A program made the position numbers and the translations under genes. From positions 4,046 through 64,981 of the forward strand of contig WTFV01000027.1 of NCBI GenBank assembly GCA_011523845.1: a stretch of 60,936 nucleotides of DNA, written 5' to 3'. This DNA comes from Acidobacteriota bacterium. GTDB taxonomy: Bacteria; Acidobacteriota; Vicinamibacteria; Vicinamibacterales; UBA8438. A model generated the notes under the pieces. That model saw nothing but the letters and a program-made list of their open reading frames with translations, did not search any database and was not told the origin of the DNA. Positions 44,499 to 55,964 of this stretch are shown piece by piece (the first letter of the stretch is position 1; each line of letters starts with the position of its first letter).

Positions 44499-45665
44499 AT
44501 GGCGAAAGAGACCACCCGGCGTGAGATTCTGAAGGGGAGCCTGGCGATGGCGGGGCTCGGGGTGATCGGCGTGCCCGAATGGGCGTTTCCGGCGCTCGCG
44601 CAGGGCGAGACGCTGATGCAGTTCACCGACGTCTCGGACGACGTGCAGTGGATCCGCGACGCGGAGCGGCGGATCATCGACGTCCGCCGGATCGACGGCC
44701 CGTTCACGCCGCGTGACCAGTTCTTCACGACGCAGCACTACGGCCATCCCAACGTGGATGTGGACGCGTACCGCCTTCGCGTCTCCGGTCTGGTCGACAC
44801 GCCGCTGGAGCTGTCGATGGACGACCTGCGGGCCATGCCGAGCCGCGACCTCGTCTTCGGCTTCGAGTGCTCCGGCAACCGCGGCCCGCTGAACGGCCTG
44901 TCGAGCAACGGCCGCTGGACCGGCGTCTCCCTGCGCACGGTGCTGCAGCGGGCCGGCGTGCAGGACGCGGCGCGAGAGTTCGTCTTCTTCGGCGCCGACC
45001 GCGGCGAGGAGGAAGTCATCTGGCGCGGCCGTCCGTTCAACGTCGAGCAACAGTACGGCCGGAGCCTCGAGCGGGATCAGGCGCTGTCGGACGAGCCGCT
45101 CCTCGCCTACGCCATGAACGGCGAACCGCTCACCGAGCACCAGGGCCGTCCGTTGCGGCTGCTGGTCCCCGGCTGGTACGGCGCGCCGAACGTCAAGTGG
45201 GTCGCCGAGATCAATGTCCAGAAGGACCAGTACCTCGGCCGCTGGCAGGCCCGCTCGTACCGGACGCTGAAGGGCGAGATGATCAACGGCGAGCTGAAGT
45301 GGGTCGAGACCGCCATCTCGACGATGAATCTGAAGTCCTACATCGCCCGGGTCACCGCGGTCGACGGCGCGCACAACATCTTCGGGGTCGTGCTGAACGA
45401 CGGCACGCCGATCGACTCGGTCGAGGTCAGGATCGACGACGGCGAGTGGCAGTCGGCGACCCTCGACCCGGAGACGATGCGCGAGAAGTACGGCTGGAAG
45501 TTCTTCAACTATCGCTGGGAGGGCGCCACCCCCGGCGAGCACACGGTCGTCTCGCGCGCGACCGACGTCAACGGCAACGTACAGCCGACCGCGGAGGAGC
45601 TCGGGGACAAACTGACGTTCCTGGAGGCCCACGAGCAGTTCCCGCGCAACGTGATCATCGCGTAG
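44499..45665 (+). CDS. Sulfite oxidase-like molybdopterin enzyme, Tat-exported
   Basis: The 388-aa protein starts with a twin-arginine signal (TTRREILKGSLAMAGLGVIG). The oxidoreductase molybdopterin-binding domain includes the molybdenum-ligating Cys124 in FGFECSGNRGP and LRLLVPGWYGAPNVKWV. The C-terminal dimerisation domain (IDSVEVRIDDGEWQSATL) is of the Mo-co oxidoreductase type. Family members oxidise sulfite or reduce sulfoxides in the periplasm; the actual substrate is unknown. GGAAAGGGG precedes the ATG. A terminator follows at 45700. Confidence 0.92.
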   Translation: MAKETTRREILKGSLAMAGLGVIGVPEWAFPALAQGETLMQFTDVSDDVQWIRDAERRIIDVRRIDGPFTPRDQFFTTQHYGHPNVDVDAYRLRVSGLVDTPLELSMDDLRAMPSRDLVFGFECSGNRGPLNGLSSNGRWTGVSLRTVLQRAGVQDAAREFVFFGADRGEEEVIWRGRPFNVEQQYGRSLERDQALSDEPLLAYAMNGEPLTEHQGRPLRLLVPGWYGAPNVKWVAEINVQKDQYLGRWQARSYRTLKGEMINGELKWVETAISTMNLKSYIARVTAVDGAHNIFGVVLNDGTPIDSVEVRIDDGEWQSATLDPETMREKYGWKFFNYRWEGATPGEHTVVSRATDVNGNVQPTAEELGDKLTFLEAHEQFPRNVIIA

Positions 45666-45699
45666 GACACGGCGGCACCACGCCGTCAGAGACGCTACG

Positions 45700-45738
45700 A
45701 AGCCGGGTGGGCCTCGCGCCCCCCGGCTTTCTTCTTTT
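45700..45738 (+). terminator. Rho-independent terminator after the molybdoenzyme gene
   Basis: AAGCCGGG (45700-45707) pairs with CCCGGCTT (45722-45729), followed by TCTTCTTTT. The loop is about 14 bases. It ends the sulfite-oxidase-like transcript. Confidence 0.8.
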
Positions 45739-45777
45739 CGTGGCGAACGCGGGCTCTTTTAGGCAAGCTGAAGGTCA

Positions 45778-45881
45778 CCGCGAAACCCGGCCGCACGGAA
45801 TCCGCCACGGCAACAGTGGATGCACCGCGACGTCGCCGCGAAACCCGGCCGCACGGAGACCGCCACGGCAACGTGGCTGCA
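45778..45881. repeat. Two copies of a 46-48-bp direct repeat, 58 bp apart
   Basis: CCGCGAAACCCGGCCGCACG leads each copy (from 45778 and 45836), and each ends near GTGG(A)TGCAC with a few substitutions and one indel. They lie between the terminator and the 3' end of the radical SAM gene on the other strand. No function is evident. Confidence 0.85.
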
Positions 45882-45927
45882 CGCGAGTCGCCGGGTCGGC
45901 AGACGGGGCCGGACGGCGCTGGTTCTC

Positions 45928-46977
<1,050 letters not shown>

Positions 46978-46986
46978 CGGCGCCGG

Positions 46987-47322
46987 TCACATCCCGACCC
47001 GGTTCGCGTGGTTGCGCATCTGCACGCCGTGGACCAGCGACGCCCCGCCGCGGATAGCCGACGCCACGTGCACGGCCTCGGTCATCTGATCCAGGTCGGC
47101 GCCCTTCTCCAGCGCGTCGGAGCTGTAGGCGTCGATGCAATAGGGACACTGTACCGCATGGGCGACCGCCAGCGCGATCAACGATTTCTCTCGCGCCGAA
47201 AGGGCTCCGTCCTCGAACACGGCCGTGTACCACGCGAAGAACTTCTCCGCCAGCTCGGGACGGTTCTTTCCGATGTCCCCGAAGCGGTCGAGGTCGCTGG
47301 CGTGGTAGTACGTCTCCTCCAT
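46987..47322 (-). CDS. Arsenosugar-associated peroxidase-like (carboxymuconolactone decarboxylase fold) protein
   Basis: The 111-aa product starts at 47322 behind an excellent GGAGGAGG site. It has the AhpD/CMD redox motif CPYCIDAYSSDALEKG (CxxC). It matches the arsenosugar biosynthesis-associated peroxidase-like family, encoded next to arsS. It is probably cytoplasmic, giving thiol redox support to the radical SAM step. Confidence 0.9.
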   Translation of the reverse strand: MEETYYHASDLDRFGDIGKNRPELAEKFFAWYTAVFEDGALSAREKSLIALAVAHAVQCPYCIDAYSSDALEKGADLDQMTEAVHVASAIRGGASLVHGVQMRNHANRVGM

Positions 47323-47424
47323 GATTCCTCCTCCCGCCGGCCCGCGGAGACAGCGGGAACGCACGTCAGCCTGGAACCCGCCCCGAACCGGAGATCGGCG
47401 AAATGCCGACGTCGAGCAGCACCT

Positions 47425-47670
47425 TCACGCCTTCGCGGCCACTTTCGGCGCGGCGCTCGGGACGAGTCGTTCCGCGAACTCGGCGCCTGCGGCCTGGAGC
47501 ACGACTTCGGCGGCACCCCGGTCGATCCGGAAGTCGCCGAGGAACTCATCGAGCGGCACGCCGTCAGCCAGCCAGTCGAAGCGTTGCCGGACCGGAACAC
47601 GGCTCCCACGAAAGCAGGGCGCTCCACTCATTCGCTCCGGATCCACCCACACGGCCTCGTCGATAGTCAT
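47425..47670 (-). CDS. DUF433 domain protein
   Basis: The 81-aa product (MTIDEAVWVDPERMSGAPCF, RGSRVPVRQRFDWLADG) is a DUF433 protein, a small fold with a helix-turn-helix that often acts as antitoxin-like partner of a PIN or DUF5615 protein. No such partner is seen beside it. Its ATG overlaps the stop of secreted-family copy 7 (ATGA), so translation is coupled to that gene. GGAGG precedes it. The coupling to a secreted protein is unexpected. Confidence 0.85.
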   Translation of the reverse strand: MTIDEAVWVDPERMSGAPCFRGSRVPVRQRFDWLADGVPLDEFLGDFRIDRGAAEVVLQAAGAEFAERLVPSAAPKVAAKA

Positions 47671-48608
47671 CGAACCTCCCGCTCCTCGGCGCGATGACCG
47701 GCGAGGATGCCTTCCATGCCGTAGTTCCCCTCGTGGCAGGCGTACTCGAAGATCGGCCCGCCGGTCTCGATCATCGGCAGCACGACCGTCCATGCGCGCG
47801 TGTACATCGTCGGGTCGTCCAGGGTCATCTCGTAGTGCATCCGGTCCGGACCGGTCCGCGTGAACCGCTCGACCAGCCGCAGGCCGTCGACGGGAAAGCC
47901 CCGGAACTGTTGCTTGGGGCTGAAGTTGGTGGTCTCGACGACCAGCGTGTCGCCCTCCCAATGCCCCCGCGAGTCACCGTTCCACAGGCGGATGCCGGGC
48001 GCCGGATGGGGACTCCCGTCGAGGCTGACCACGCGCGTCTCGTTGATCATCTCGTTGAGCAGGACCACCGCATCGGGCGTCTGCAGGATGAGGATGTTGC
48101 TGTTGTAGTTGTTCGGGACGCGCGGGGTGCCGCGGGTGATGCAGCGCTCCCACAGGTTGCGGTCCTCCCAGGAATCGGCCGGATGGTCGCGCCGGCGCGC
48201 CTGGTTCTCGGCCGCGCGCCGCTCCGCGGCCGGCGTCAGCGGCGGGATGCGCCCGTCCGGCGGATCGACGATCAGCGAGGTCCGCGTCAGCGCGTTGCGG
48301 GACCCGTCACGCCACTGCGAGCCATAGTTGCCCGGGCTGCCCTGACGCGGCGCCGCGTCGAAGGCCGCAAAGCGCACCCGCTCCCGCTCGGCCGCTTCCT
48401 CGTCGGTCAGGAACTCCCGGTCGGCGACCTCGGCCGCCCGCTCCAACGGGGTCCCCGTAGTCTGGTCCCATATTCCCTGCAGGTCCGGATGCCCCCAGGG
48501 CGTCCGCGTCGGGGTCCAGTCGGCATCCGCGTCCTGGGCCGCGGCCGGCGCCGCCACGAGCACGACCGCCAACGCCGGGATCAACGCCGCGACAGATGCA
48601 TGACGCAT
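47667..48608 (-). CDS. Secreted protein of the TPWGxPDLQGxW / YACHEGNYG family (copy 7)
   Basis: The 313-aa product has a signal peptide ending near PAAAQDAD and an AAGGAGG site before the ATG at 48608. Motifs: TPWGHPDLQGIWDQTTG, LTRTSLIVDPPDGRIPPLT, WERCITRGTPRVP, NSNILILQTPDAVVLLNEMI, RGHWEGDTLVVETTNFSP, VERFTRTGPDRMHYEMTL and FEYACHEGNYGMEGIL. This is the shortest intact copy and is close to a family consensus. It is followed, overlapping, by the DUF433 gene and preceded by the SMP-30-like gene. Confidence 0.88.
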   Translation of the reverse strand: MRHASVAALIPALAVVLVAAPAAAQDADADWTPTRTPWGHPDLQGIWDQTTGTPLERAAEVADREFLTDEEAAERERVRFAAFDAAPRQGSPGNYGSQWRDGSRNALTRTSLIVDPPDGRIPPLTPAAERRAAENQARRRDHPADSWEDRNLWERCITRGTPRVPNNYNSNILILQTPDAVVLLNEMINETRVVSLDGSPHPAPGIRLWNGDSRGHWEGDTLVVETTNFSPKQQFRGFPVDGLRLVERFTRTGPDRMHYEMTLDDPTMYTRAWTVVLPMIETGGPIFEYACHEGNYGMEGILAGHRAEEREVR

Positions 48609-48651
48609 GGTCGACCTCCTTCCGTCCCACACCGAGACCCGCATCGACGCA

Positions 48652-49650
48652 TTACCGATCGCCCGCCACGTTCACGCGAATCCGATACAGCCCGGTCCGA
48701 GCCGTCATGTACAGGGTGCGCCGGTCCGCATCGCCCCAGGCTACGTTGGCCGGCACCTCGTTCGGCCTGATCGTGCCCAGGTGCAGGCCGTCGGGTCGGA
48801 TGACCCAGACGCCGCCGGGCCCCGTTGCCCACAGGTTGCCCAGCTCGTCGACCTTCAGTCCGTCGGCGGAACCGCTCTCCTCGGAGTCGCTGGCATCGAA
48901 CAGCAACTCGCCCTCCCCCAGCGTGCCGTCCTCCTCCACGGGGTAGACGAACCACTGACGCGTGCTGCTGTCCGCCACGTACAAACGCGACTCGTCCGGC
49001 GAGAAGGCGATCCCGTTGGGCCCGGGCAACTCCGCCAGACGCGCCAACTCGCCTTCCGGGCTCAGCCGATAGATCCCGTTGACGTCCTGCGCCCTCGCCT
49101 CGGGGCTCGGCAGTCCGTACGGCGGATCCGTGAAGTAGAGGGACCCGTCGGAGTGATAGTCGACGTCGTTCGGGCTGTTCAGCCGCCCATCCTCGTAGGC
49201 ATCGACTACCACGCTCCGCGTCCCGTCGGCCGCCACCCGCGAGATCCGGCCGTTGAAATGCTCGGTGAAGACGATGTCGCCGTTCGGATCGACGATGATG
49301 CCGTTCGAGCCGACCAGGCGTCCCTCCTCGTGCTCGCCCTCGTATACGGGCGCGAGAAAGTCGCTGACCGTGCCGTCCGGCTCCCACTTGACGATGCGGT
49401 TGCCGGGAATGTCGCTGAACAGCAGGAACCCGCCGTCGGCATCGACCCACGCGGGTCCCTCCGTGAAGCCGAACCCCTCCGCGAGGTGCTCAATCACCGC
49501 GTCGGCCGGCACGAGCCGATCGAAGGACGGATCCAGACGTTCGATCGTGCCCGCGGTCGGCTCCGGCTCGGGCTCGGGCGCCGGCTCCGGCTCGGGTGCT
49601 CCGCCGCAACCCGCCATCAGGAAACATGCAAGCAACGCCCACTTGCGCAT
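48652..49650 (-). CDS. SMP-30/gluconolactonase-like lipoprotein
   Basis: The 332-aa product has a lipoprotein signal (WALLACFLMAGCGG) and an acidic Glu-Pro linker, then a six-bladed beta-propeller. Typical motifs are GFTEGPAWVDADGG, FSDIPGNRIVKW, GSNGIIVDPNGD, NSPNDVDYHSDG, YFTDPPYGL, PNGIAFSPDESRLYVAD and DGLKVDELGNLW. The Glu, Asn and Asp residues of the metal site are present, so lactonase activity on a sugar lactone is plausible. The start at 49650 follows GGAGG; the longer frame is not needed. Confidence 0.9.
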   Translation of the reverse strand: MRKWALLACFLMAGCGGAPEPEPAPEPEPEPTAGTIERLDPSFDRLVPADAVIEHLAEGFGFTEGPAWVDADGGFLLFSDIPGNRIVKWEPDGTVSDFLAPVYEGEHEEGRLVGSNGIIVDPNGDIVFTEHFNGRISRVAADGTRSVVVDAYEDGRLNSPNDVDYHSDGSLYFTDPPYGLPSPEARAQDVNGIYRLSPEGELARLAELPGPNGIAFSPDESRLYVADSSTRQWFVYPVEEDGTLGEGELLFDASDSEESGSADGLKVDELGNLWATGPGGVWVIRPDGLHLGTIRPNEVPANVAWGDADRRTLYMTARTGLYRIRVNVAGDR

Positions 49651-49903
49651 AGCGTCTCGCCTCCGGGAAATCACTCGTTGGATGCCTCTGCCTGACAGCG
49701 TAGCACGCGCCACCCGGGCGCGGACCGGCTACAGGCGGTTCGCGCCGGCCGCCGAAGTCCTGGCCCCGCCAGCGACAGGCCGAAACTCCCTGTTTCAGGA
49801 AGCGCAAACAACCGATAGAATACGCAGGTGGTGTCGAGTCGCATTCGTTTTCGAGGCGGCCTGTGTCCCGGTGCGAGCAGCGCCGCCGGAGGGAAACGAC
49901 GCA

Positions 49904-50308
49904 ATGAGGACGTTCACAGTCACATATGACCGCAGCGGTCGGGTGGCTACCGCAACCGTGCAGGGCAACGAGATCGCCACCGAGGACGACCTTCTCTGCA
50001 TCCGGGAGAACGGCGTGCCGCTGGCCACCTTCCCGAAACGGAGCGTGCTGCAGATCACGAGCAACAGCCCCGACGACGATCGACCGGCCCCGGCCCCGGT
50101 AGAGGAGTTGGGGATGCCCGTCCGCGGCTCGCTCGACGCGCATATGGAAGGCAGGGACGAGTACTGGACGCGCCTGCGGAACGCGCTCGCTCCGGCGCCG
50201 TCACACGGCAGGGCCCCCCGTCGCGCACCGGCAGGCGGAGAGGCGCGGCGGCGGAATGCGGCCGACTCCTCCGGCTCGGTTCGGTCGAGGGCTCCCCGCG
50301 TCAGGTAG
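49904..50308 (+). CDS. Hypothetical protein
   Basis: The 134-aa product starts MRTFTVTYDRSGRVATATVQ behind GGAGGG. The first half looks like a compact beta-rich domain; the C-terminal 50 residues are basic and Arg/Ala-rich, probably disordered, perhaps nucleic-acid binding. No family is recognised. A TAGAAT box at 49816-49821 is a possible -10 element. It is unlike its neighbours and may be a small regulatory protein. Confidence 0.55.
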   Translation: MRTFTVTYDRSGRVATATVQGNEIATEDDLLCIRENGVPLATFPKRSVLQITSNSPDDDRPAPAPVEELGMPVRGSLDAHMEGRDEYWTRLRNALAPAPSHGRAPRRAPAGGEARRRNAADSSGSVRSRAPRVR

Positions 50309-50421
50309 CCGAGCGTCCGTCCGGACGCTCGTTGTCGACCGCCGCCGGCCGGCGGACCCTCTCGGAGTCTCCTGCTACCATCAGGCTCCAGCCGGCAACT
50401 TCAGCCCTGGAGACGAGAAGC

Positions 50422-51240
50422 ATGCACGGACGTCCGATGGTCACTCTCCTGCTCGTCCTCGCGATATCGATTGCCGGCTGTGCGCCGCCCAGGGGCGATA
50501 CGCCTGCTGACGGTGACGCGGACACGCGCCAGGAGGTCGCCGTCGTGACGTCGGGCGGCCTGGCCGCAGCCTACGATCTGCTCGCGCCGCGATTTCAGGA
50601 CGAGACCGGCATCCGCCTGGTGACGGCCTACGGGGCGTCGACCGGCGGCGCTCCCGATTCCATCCCGGCAAGACTGGAGCGCGGAGAACGCTTCGACGTC
50701 CTGGTCATGTCGCAGGCGGGCCTGAACGCTCTGGCGGAGCGTGGTCTGGTCCGCCCCGACACGCGAGTGGACGTGGCCAGCTCCTCCATCGGCATGGCGG
50801 TGCGCGAAGGAGCCCCCCTGCCGGACATCAGCACGCCGGACGCGTTCGTCGAGACGCTGCTCGCCGCCGAGTCCATCGGCTACTCGGCGAGCGTGAGCGG
50901 CACCTACGTGTCGGAGGAGCTGTTCCCCAGGCTCGGCGTCGCCGAGCAGCTCGCGCCGAAGAGCCGGCGGATCGTCAGCGAACGCGTAGCCACCGTCGTC
51001 GCCCGCGGCGAGCTGGAGATCGGCTTTCAGCAGGTCAGCGAGATCCTCTCGATCGAGGGCGCGGCCTACGTCGGCCCGATTCCGGACGAGTACCAGCGGG
51101 TGACCACCTTCTCTACGGGGATCACGACGGACGCGGAGAATCCCGACGGCGCGCAGAGGCTCATGGACTTCCTGGCGTCTTCCGAAGCAGCCGCGACGAT
51201 CGCCGAGACGGGTCTCGAGCCGCTAACGGGCTCGAACTGA
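50422..51240 (+). CDS. ModA-like periplasmic binding lipoprotein
   Basis: The 272-aa product has a lipobox (LAISIAGCAP) and a substrate-binding fold: EVAVVTSGGLAAAYDLLAPR, FDVLVMSQAGLNALAERG, VASSSIGMAVREGAPLPDIS and ATVVARGELEIGFQQVSEI match molybdate-type ModA proteins. No permease or ATPase gene adjoins, so it is an orphan binding protein. It may scavenge molybdate or another oxyanion; a molybdoenzyme lies 5 kb away, but the link is weak. A shorter start at 50437 is possible. Confidence 0.8.
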   Translation: MHGRPMVTLLLVLAISIAGCAPPRGDTPADGDADTRQEVAVVTSGGLAAAYDLLAPRFQDETGIRLVTAYGASTGGAPDSIPARLERGERFDVLVMSQAGLNALAERGLVRPDTRVDVASSSIGMAVREGAPLPDISTPDAFVETLLAAESIGYSASVSGTYVSEELFPRLGVAEQLAPKSRRIVSERVATVVARGELEIGFQQVSEILSIEGAAYVGPIPDEYQRVTTFSTGITTDAENPDGAQRLMDFLASSEAAATIAETGLEPLTGSN

Positions 51241-51380
51241 CGGAGCCAATCCCCCCGGGAACCGTAACGCCGCTGGATCGATAACGATCCGGGACGCGTG
51301 TGGGTCCCGAGAGCCACGGTCCACCGGAAGAGCCGCACGGCACACCGAAACCCCGGCAGCACGTCGTTTCCGCTCAGTTC

Positions 51381-51405
51381 GCCGTCCTCCTTGCCCGAGG
51401 ACGGC
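51381..51405. terminator. Hairpin between convergent genes
   Basis: GCCGTCCTC (51381-51389) pairs perfectly with GAGGACGGC (51397-51405) over a seven-base loop. It lies just past the stop of the serine hydrolase (minus) and 140 bp after the ModA-like gene (plus). There is no T run, so intrinsic termination is unsure. Confidence 0.45.
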
Positions 51406-51410
51406 ATCAA

Positions 51411-52952
<1,542 letters not shown>

Positions 52953-53152
52953 CCCGGCCTCCTCCTGCTCTGGCAACCCTGCGCGCGGTTTCAGCACGGA
53001 CTGCTCGCGTGAGAGGCAAGCGTAGCACGCGGGTGGCTCGCCAGCCGACACGCTCGCCTCCGCCCCCCCGACCGGGCCGCACCAGACACGGGACGCGGCG
53101 GCCGGAGTGCTACAATGCGAGCCGTTCAACCGGCTTTTCCCGAGGAGTTGCC

Positions 53153-54100
53153 ATGTCGCCAGCATGCCGCGTTTCCCGGACGTTCGCCGTCGTCCTCGCG
53201 CTCACGCTCGGCCTGTCCGCCGCCGCCGGGGCCCAGGTGCTGGATGGTCCCGACCCCGCGCAGATGGAGGATGCGCCGGATCTGGGGTACCGGCCCGTGC
53301 CGCACGGCCTGCAGATTCCGGACGACCTCGAGATGGGCGCGCCGTCCAGCGTCGGCTGGACCTCCATGAACCGGATCCTCGTCTTCAACCGCGGCCCGAA
53401 CCCGCTGATGGAGTTCGAGCCGGACGGCACCTTCGTCCGTTCCTGGGGCCAGGGCCAGTACGACCGGCCACACGGGATGCGCATCGACTCGGAAGGCCAC
53501 ATCTGGACGACCGACGTCAACGCCGACACCGTGCGCAAGATGAATCCGGAGGGCGAGGTCCTGCTGACAATCAATCCCGACGACACGCCGCTGATGCACG
53601 AGCCGACCGACCTCGCCATCGGCCTCGAGGGCGAGATCTTCGTGCTCGTGGGCCATGGGCAGGGCGAGCCGCACGTGCTGAAGTTCGACCCCGAGGGCGA
53701 GCTGCTGAGGTCGTGGGGCGAGCAGGGGACCGGCCCCGGCCAGTTCGACACGCCGCACTCGGTGGTCATCGACACCGAGGGGATGGTCTACGTCGCCGAC
53801 CGGCAGAACCGGCGCATCCAGATCTTCGACAGCGAGGGCAACTACGTCAAGGAATGGGCCTACAAGGGACTACCCTGCGGACTCTACATCCATTCCGACG
53901 GCACGATGTACATGGTCAGCGGCTTCGCCGGCGAGATTCTCCAGCTCGACGAGAACGGCCGCGCGGTCGGCGCCAACGGCCAGCCCGGCCGCGGCCTCGG
54001 GGAGTTCGGCGAGGCGCACTACATGACGCTGACGCCGAACGGCGACATCTTCGTCGCCGACACCGTGCGGCCGGAGCTCCACAAGTACGTGAAGCAGTAG
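53153..54100 (+). CDS. Secreted NHL/6-bladed beta-propeller protein
   Basis: The 315-aa product has a signal peptide (FAVVLALTLGLSAAAGAQV). NHL-like repeats are visible: RPHGMRIDSEGHIWTTDVNA, EPTDLAIGLEGEIFVLVGHG, TPHSVVIDTEGMVYVADRQN and HYMTLTPNGDIFVADT. Such propellers bind proteins or act as peptidyl-amidating-lyase-like enzymes; no clear active site is assigned. GAGGAG precedes the ATG, and TACAAT at 53111 is a likely -10 box. Confidence 0.87.
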   Translation: MSPACRVSRTFAVVLALTLGLSAAAGAQVLDGPDPAQMEDAPDLGYRPVPHGLQIPDDLEMGAPSSVGWTSMNRILVFNRGPNPLMEFEPDGTFVRSWGQGQYDRPHGMRIDSEGHIWTTDVNADTVRKMNPEGEVLLTINPDDTPLMHEPTDLAIGLEGEIFVLVGHGQGEPHVLKFDPEGELLRSWGEQGTGPGQFDTPHSVVIDTEGMVYVADRQNRRIQIFDSEGNYVKEWAYKGLPCGLYIHSDGTMYMVSGFAGEILQLDENGRAVGANGQPGRGLGEFGEAHYMTLTPNGDIFVADTVRPELHKYVKQ

Positions 54101-54267
54101 ACCGCTGCCGATCGTTCGCGGGCGCCGTCCATCGCGGCGGCGCCCGGCCCGTCCCTGCCGCTGGCTTCCGAGGCTCGAGAACATCCATCGGCACGCCGCC
54201 GACGACGGGGCCGGCATCGTTTACGGTCTGTAGAGTCGCGCACGTACGGGCAAGGAGCATCGCTGCG

Positions 54268-55746
54268 GTGACCGCCTATCGCCCATTCACGCTCGACGTG
54301 ACTGATTTCGGGCCGATTGCCCGGGCGTGCGTCGAGTTGCGCCCGTTGACGGTGTTCGTCGGACCCAGCAACACCGGCAAGTCCTGGCTGGCGACGCTCG
54401 TTTACGCTTTGCACCGCTATTTCGGGAATAGCCCACGCGGGCCCAGTCCCTGGGTCTGGACGACGTTCGACACACCACTCCCCGAAGGAGCAAGCACTGC
54501 TCTCGTGCGTATCGCGGAGCAGTTGAGGAGATCGGCATCTGCAAGTTGGGAATCGGCGGAGCGCATCGAGTTGACTGCCCCGGTTACGGCAGCGATTCGT
54601 ACGTATCTCGAACAACAGAGCGCCGCAATCGGCGAGGAAATCGAGCGTTGTTTCGGCGTCGACACCGGCGCCCGTCTGACCCGCCGGGAGAGCACAGGAC
54701 GTCCTCGTATCCTGCTTCGAAACGCAGTCGAGGGAACTCCCACGACGGCAGTGCACGAGCTGACCTTCGGCGACGAGACATGGACTTTCCTGTCGACCAT
54801 TCCCAACGGCGTCCGAATTCATGGCAACTTTGACACCTGGTTTGCCGCTGACCGATTGCTGACAGGAAGTGATTCCGACGTTCAGCCACGGCTGGAATGG
54901 GAACTCATTGGCACGCTGGCCCGCGACATGCTGGTGGACTACCATCCCGCCTTCTATCTCCCTGCAGACCGAACCGGCCTGATGAACGCCCACAAGGCCA
55001 TGGTGAGTGTCCTCATCCGGAGCGCAACCAAGGGTGGCATTCGTAGGGCCGACCCTGTGCCGCCATTGTCCGGCCTGCGCGGCGACTTCCTGGAGCAACT
55101 GGTGGAGATGGCATCCCGCCGACAAGGAGTAGTCCGGGGCGGCAGGGAACCCCTCCGCAAAGTTGGGGAACGCATCGAGGACGGAATACTTGGCGGTGCG
55201 ATCCGGGTCGAGAGCCTGCCCGGCATCGCTTATCCGCACTTCACCTACCATCCACGTGGATGGGAATCCGAAGGCCTGCCTTTGACAAGTACATCCTCCA
55301 TGGTGTCGGAGCTCGCGCCTGTGGTTCTGTACCTCCGACATGTAGTGGCGCCAGGCGACTTGCTGATCATCGATGAGCCGGAGTCCCACCTTCATCCCGC
55401 CATCCAGGTCGCGTTCGCTCGACAGCTCGCCGAGATCGTCGGAGCGGGAGTCCGAATCATCTTGACCACCCATAGCGAGTGGGTGCTCGAGGAACTCGGC
55501 AACGTCGTTGGGAGGGCCGGGCTGACCAACCGAGGCGACGGAAAGGCCGACGTCGAGCCCCTGGAAGCGCGTGACGTCGGGGTGTGGCTGTTCGAACCGG
55601 CCGGGGACGGCCCCGGTTCGAAGAACGTGCAGGAAATCGCGCTAGACGCCGAGAGCGGTCTCTACCCGTCGGGATTCGACACCGTCGCGATGGCGCTGCA
55701 CAACGACTGGGCTGAAATTGCCGGCCGTCGCGGAGACGCGGAGTGA
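54268..55746 (+). CDS. Stand-alone OLD-like AAA ATPase
   Basis: The 492-aa protein starts at a GTG (54268) with AAGGAG ten bases upstream. It shows FTLDVTDFGPIARACVELRP, Walker A FVGPSNTGKSWLATL, ABC-like Walker B LLIIDEPESHLHPAIQ and H-loop ILTTHSEWVLEEL. No TOPRIM domain follows, so it is an ATPase without the OLD nuclease. Base composition is less GC-rich than the flanks, suggesting transfer. Proteins of this type occur in abortive-infection and retron-like loci, but no partner is adjacent except the next gene. Confidence 0.82.
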   Translation: MTAYRPFTLDVTDFGPIARACVELRPLTVFVGPSNTGKSWLATLVYALHRYFGNSPRGPSPWVWTTFDTPLPEGASTALVRIAEQLRRSASASWESAERIELTAPVTAAIRTYLEQQSAAIGEEIERCFGVDTGARLTRRESTGRPRILLRNAVEGTPTTAVHELTFGDETWTFLSTIPNGVRIHGNFDTWFAADRLLTGSDSDVQPRLEWELIGTLARDMLVDYHPAFYLPADRTGLMNAHKAMVSVLIRSATKGGIRRADPVPPLSGLRGDFLEQLVEMASRRQGVVRGGREPLRKVGERIEDGILGGAIRVESLPGIAYPHFTYHPRGWESEGLPLTSTSSMVSELAPVVLYLRHVVAPGDLLIIDEPESHLHPAIQVAFARQLAEIVGAGVRIILTTHSEWVLEELGNVVGRAGLTNRGDGKADVEPLEARDVGVWLFEPAGDGPGSKNVQEIALDAESGLYPSGFDTVAMALHNDWAEIAGRRGDAE

Positions 55747-55964
55747 ATGGACTCGCGCATGATGTTGTCGCGGCGCAGCTCCTTGGACACCAGCACCGGC
55801 CTGAAATCGATGACGAGATCACGGGCGAGCGTGCGGTTTCGGAAGCGCGAGGAGAAGATCCGGCGTGTGGCCTGCGGGGCACGGTTGACCGAGGCGCTCG
55901 GGAGTCCGTGACGAACGGCCGCCCGGGACCGCCGTCGCCGCGCGCGTGCGGTAAGCTGCCTCCC

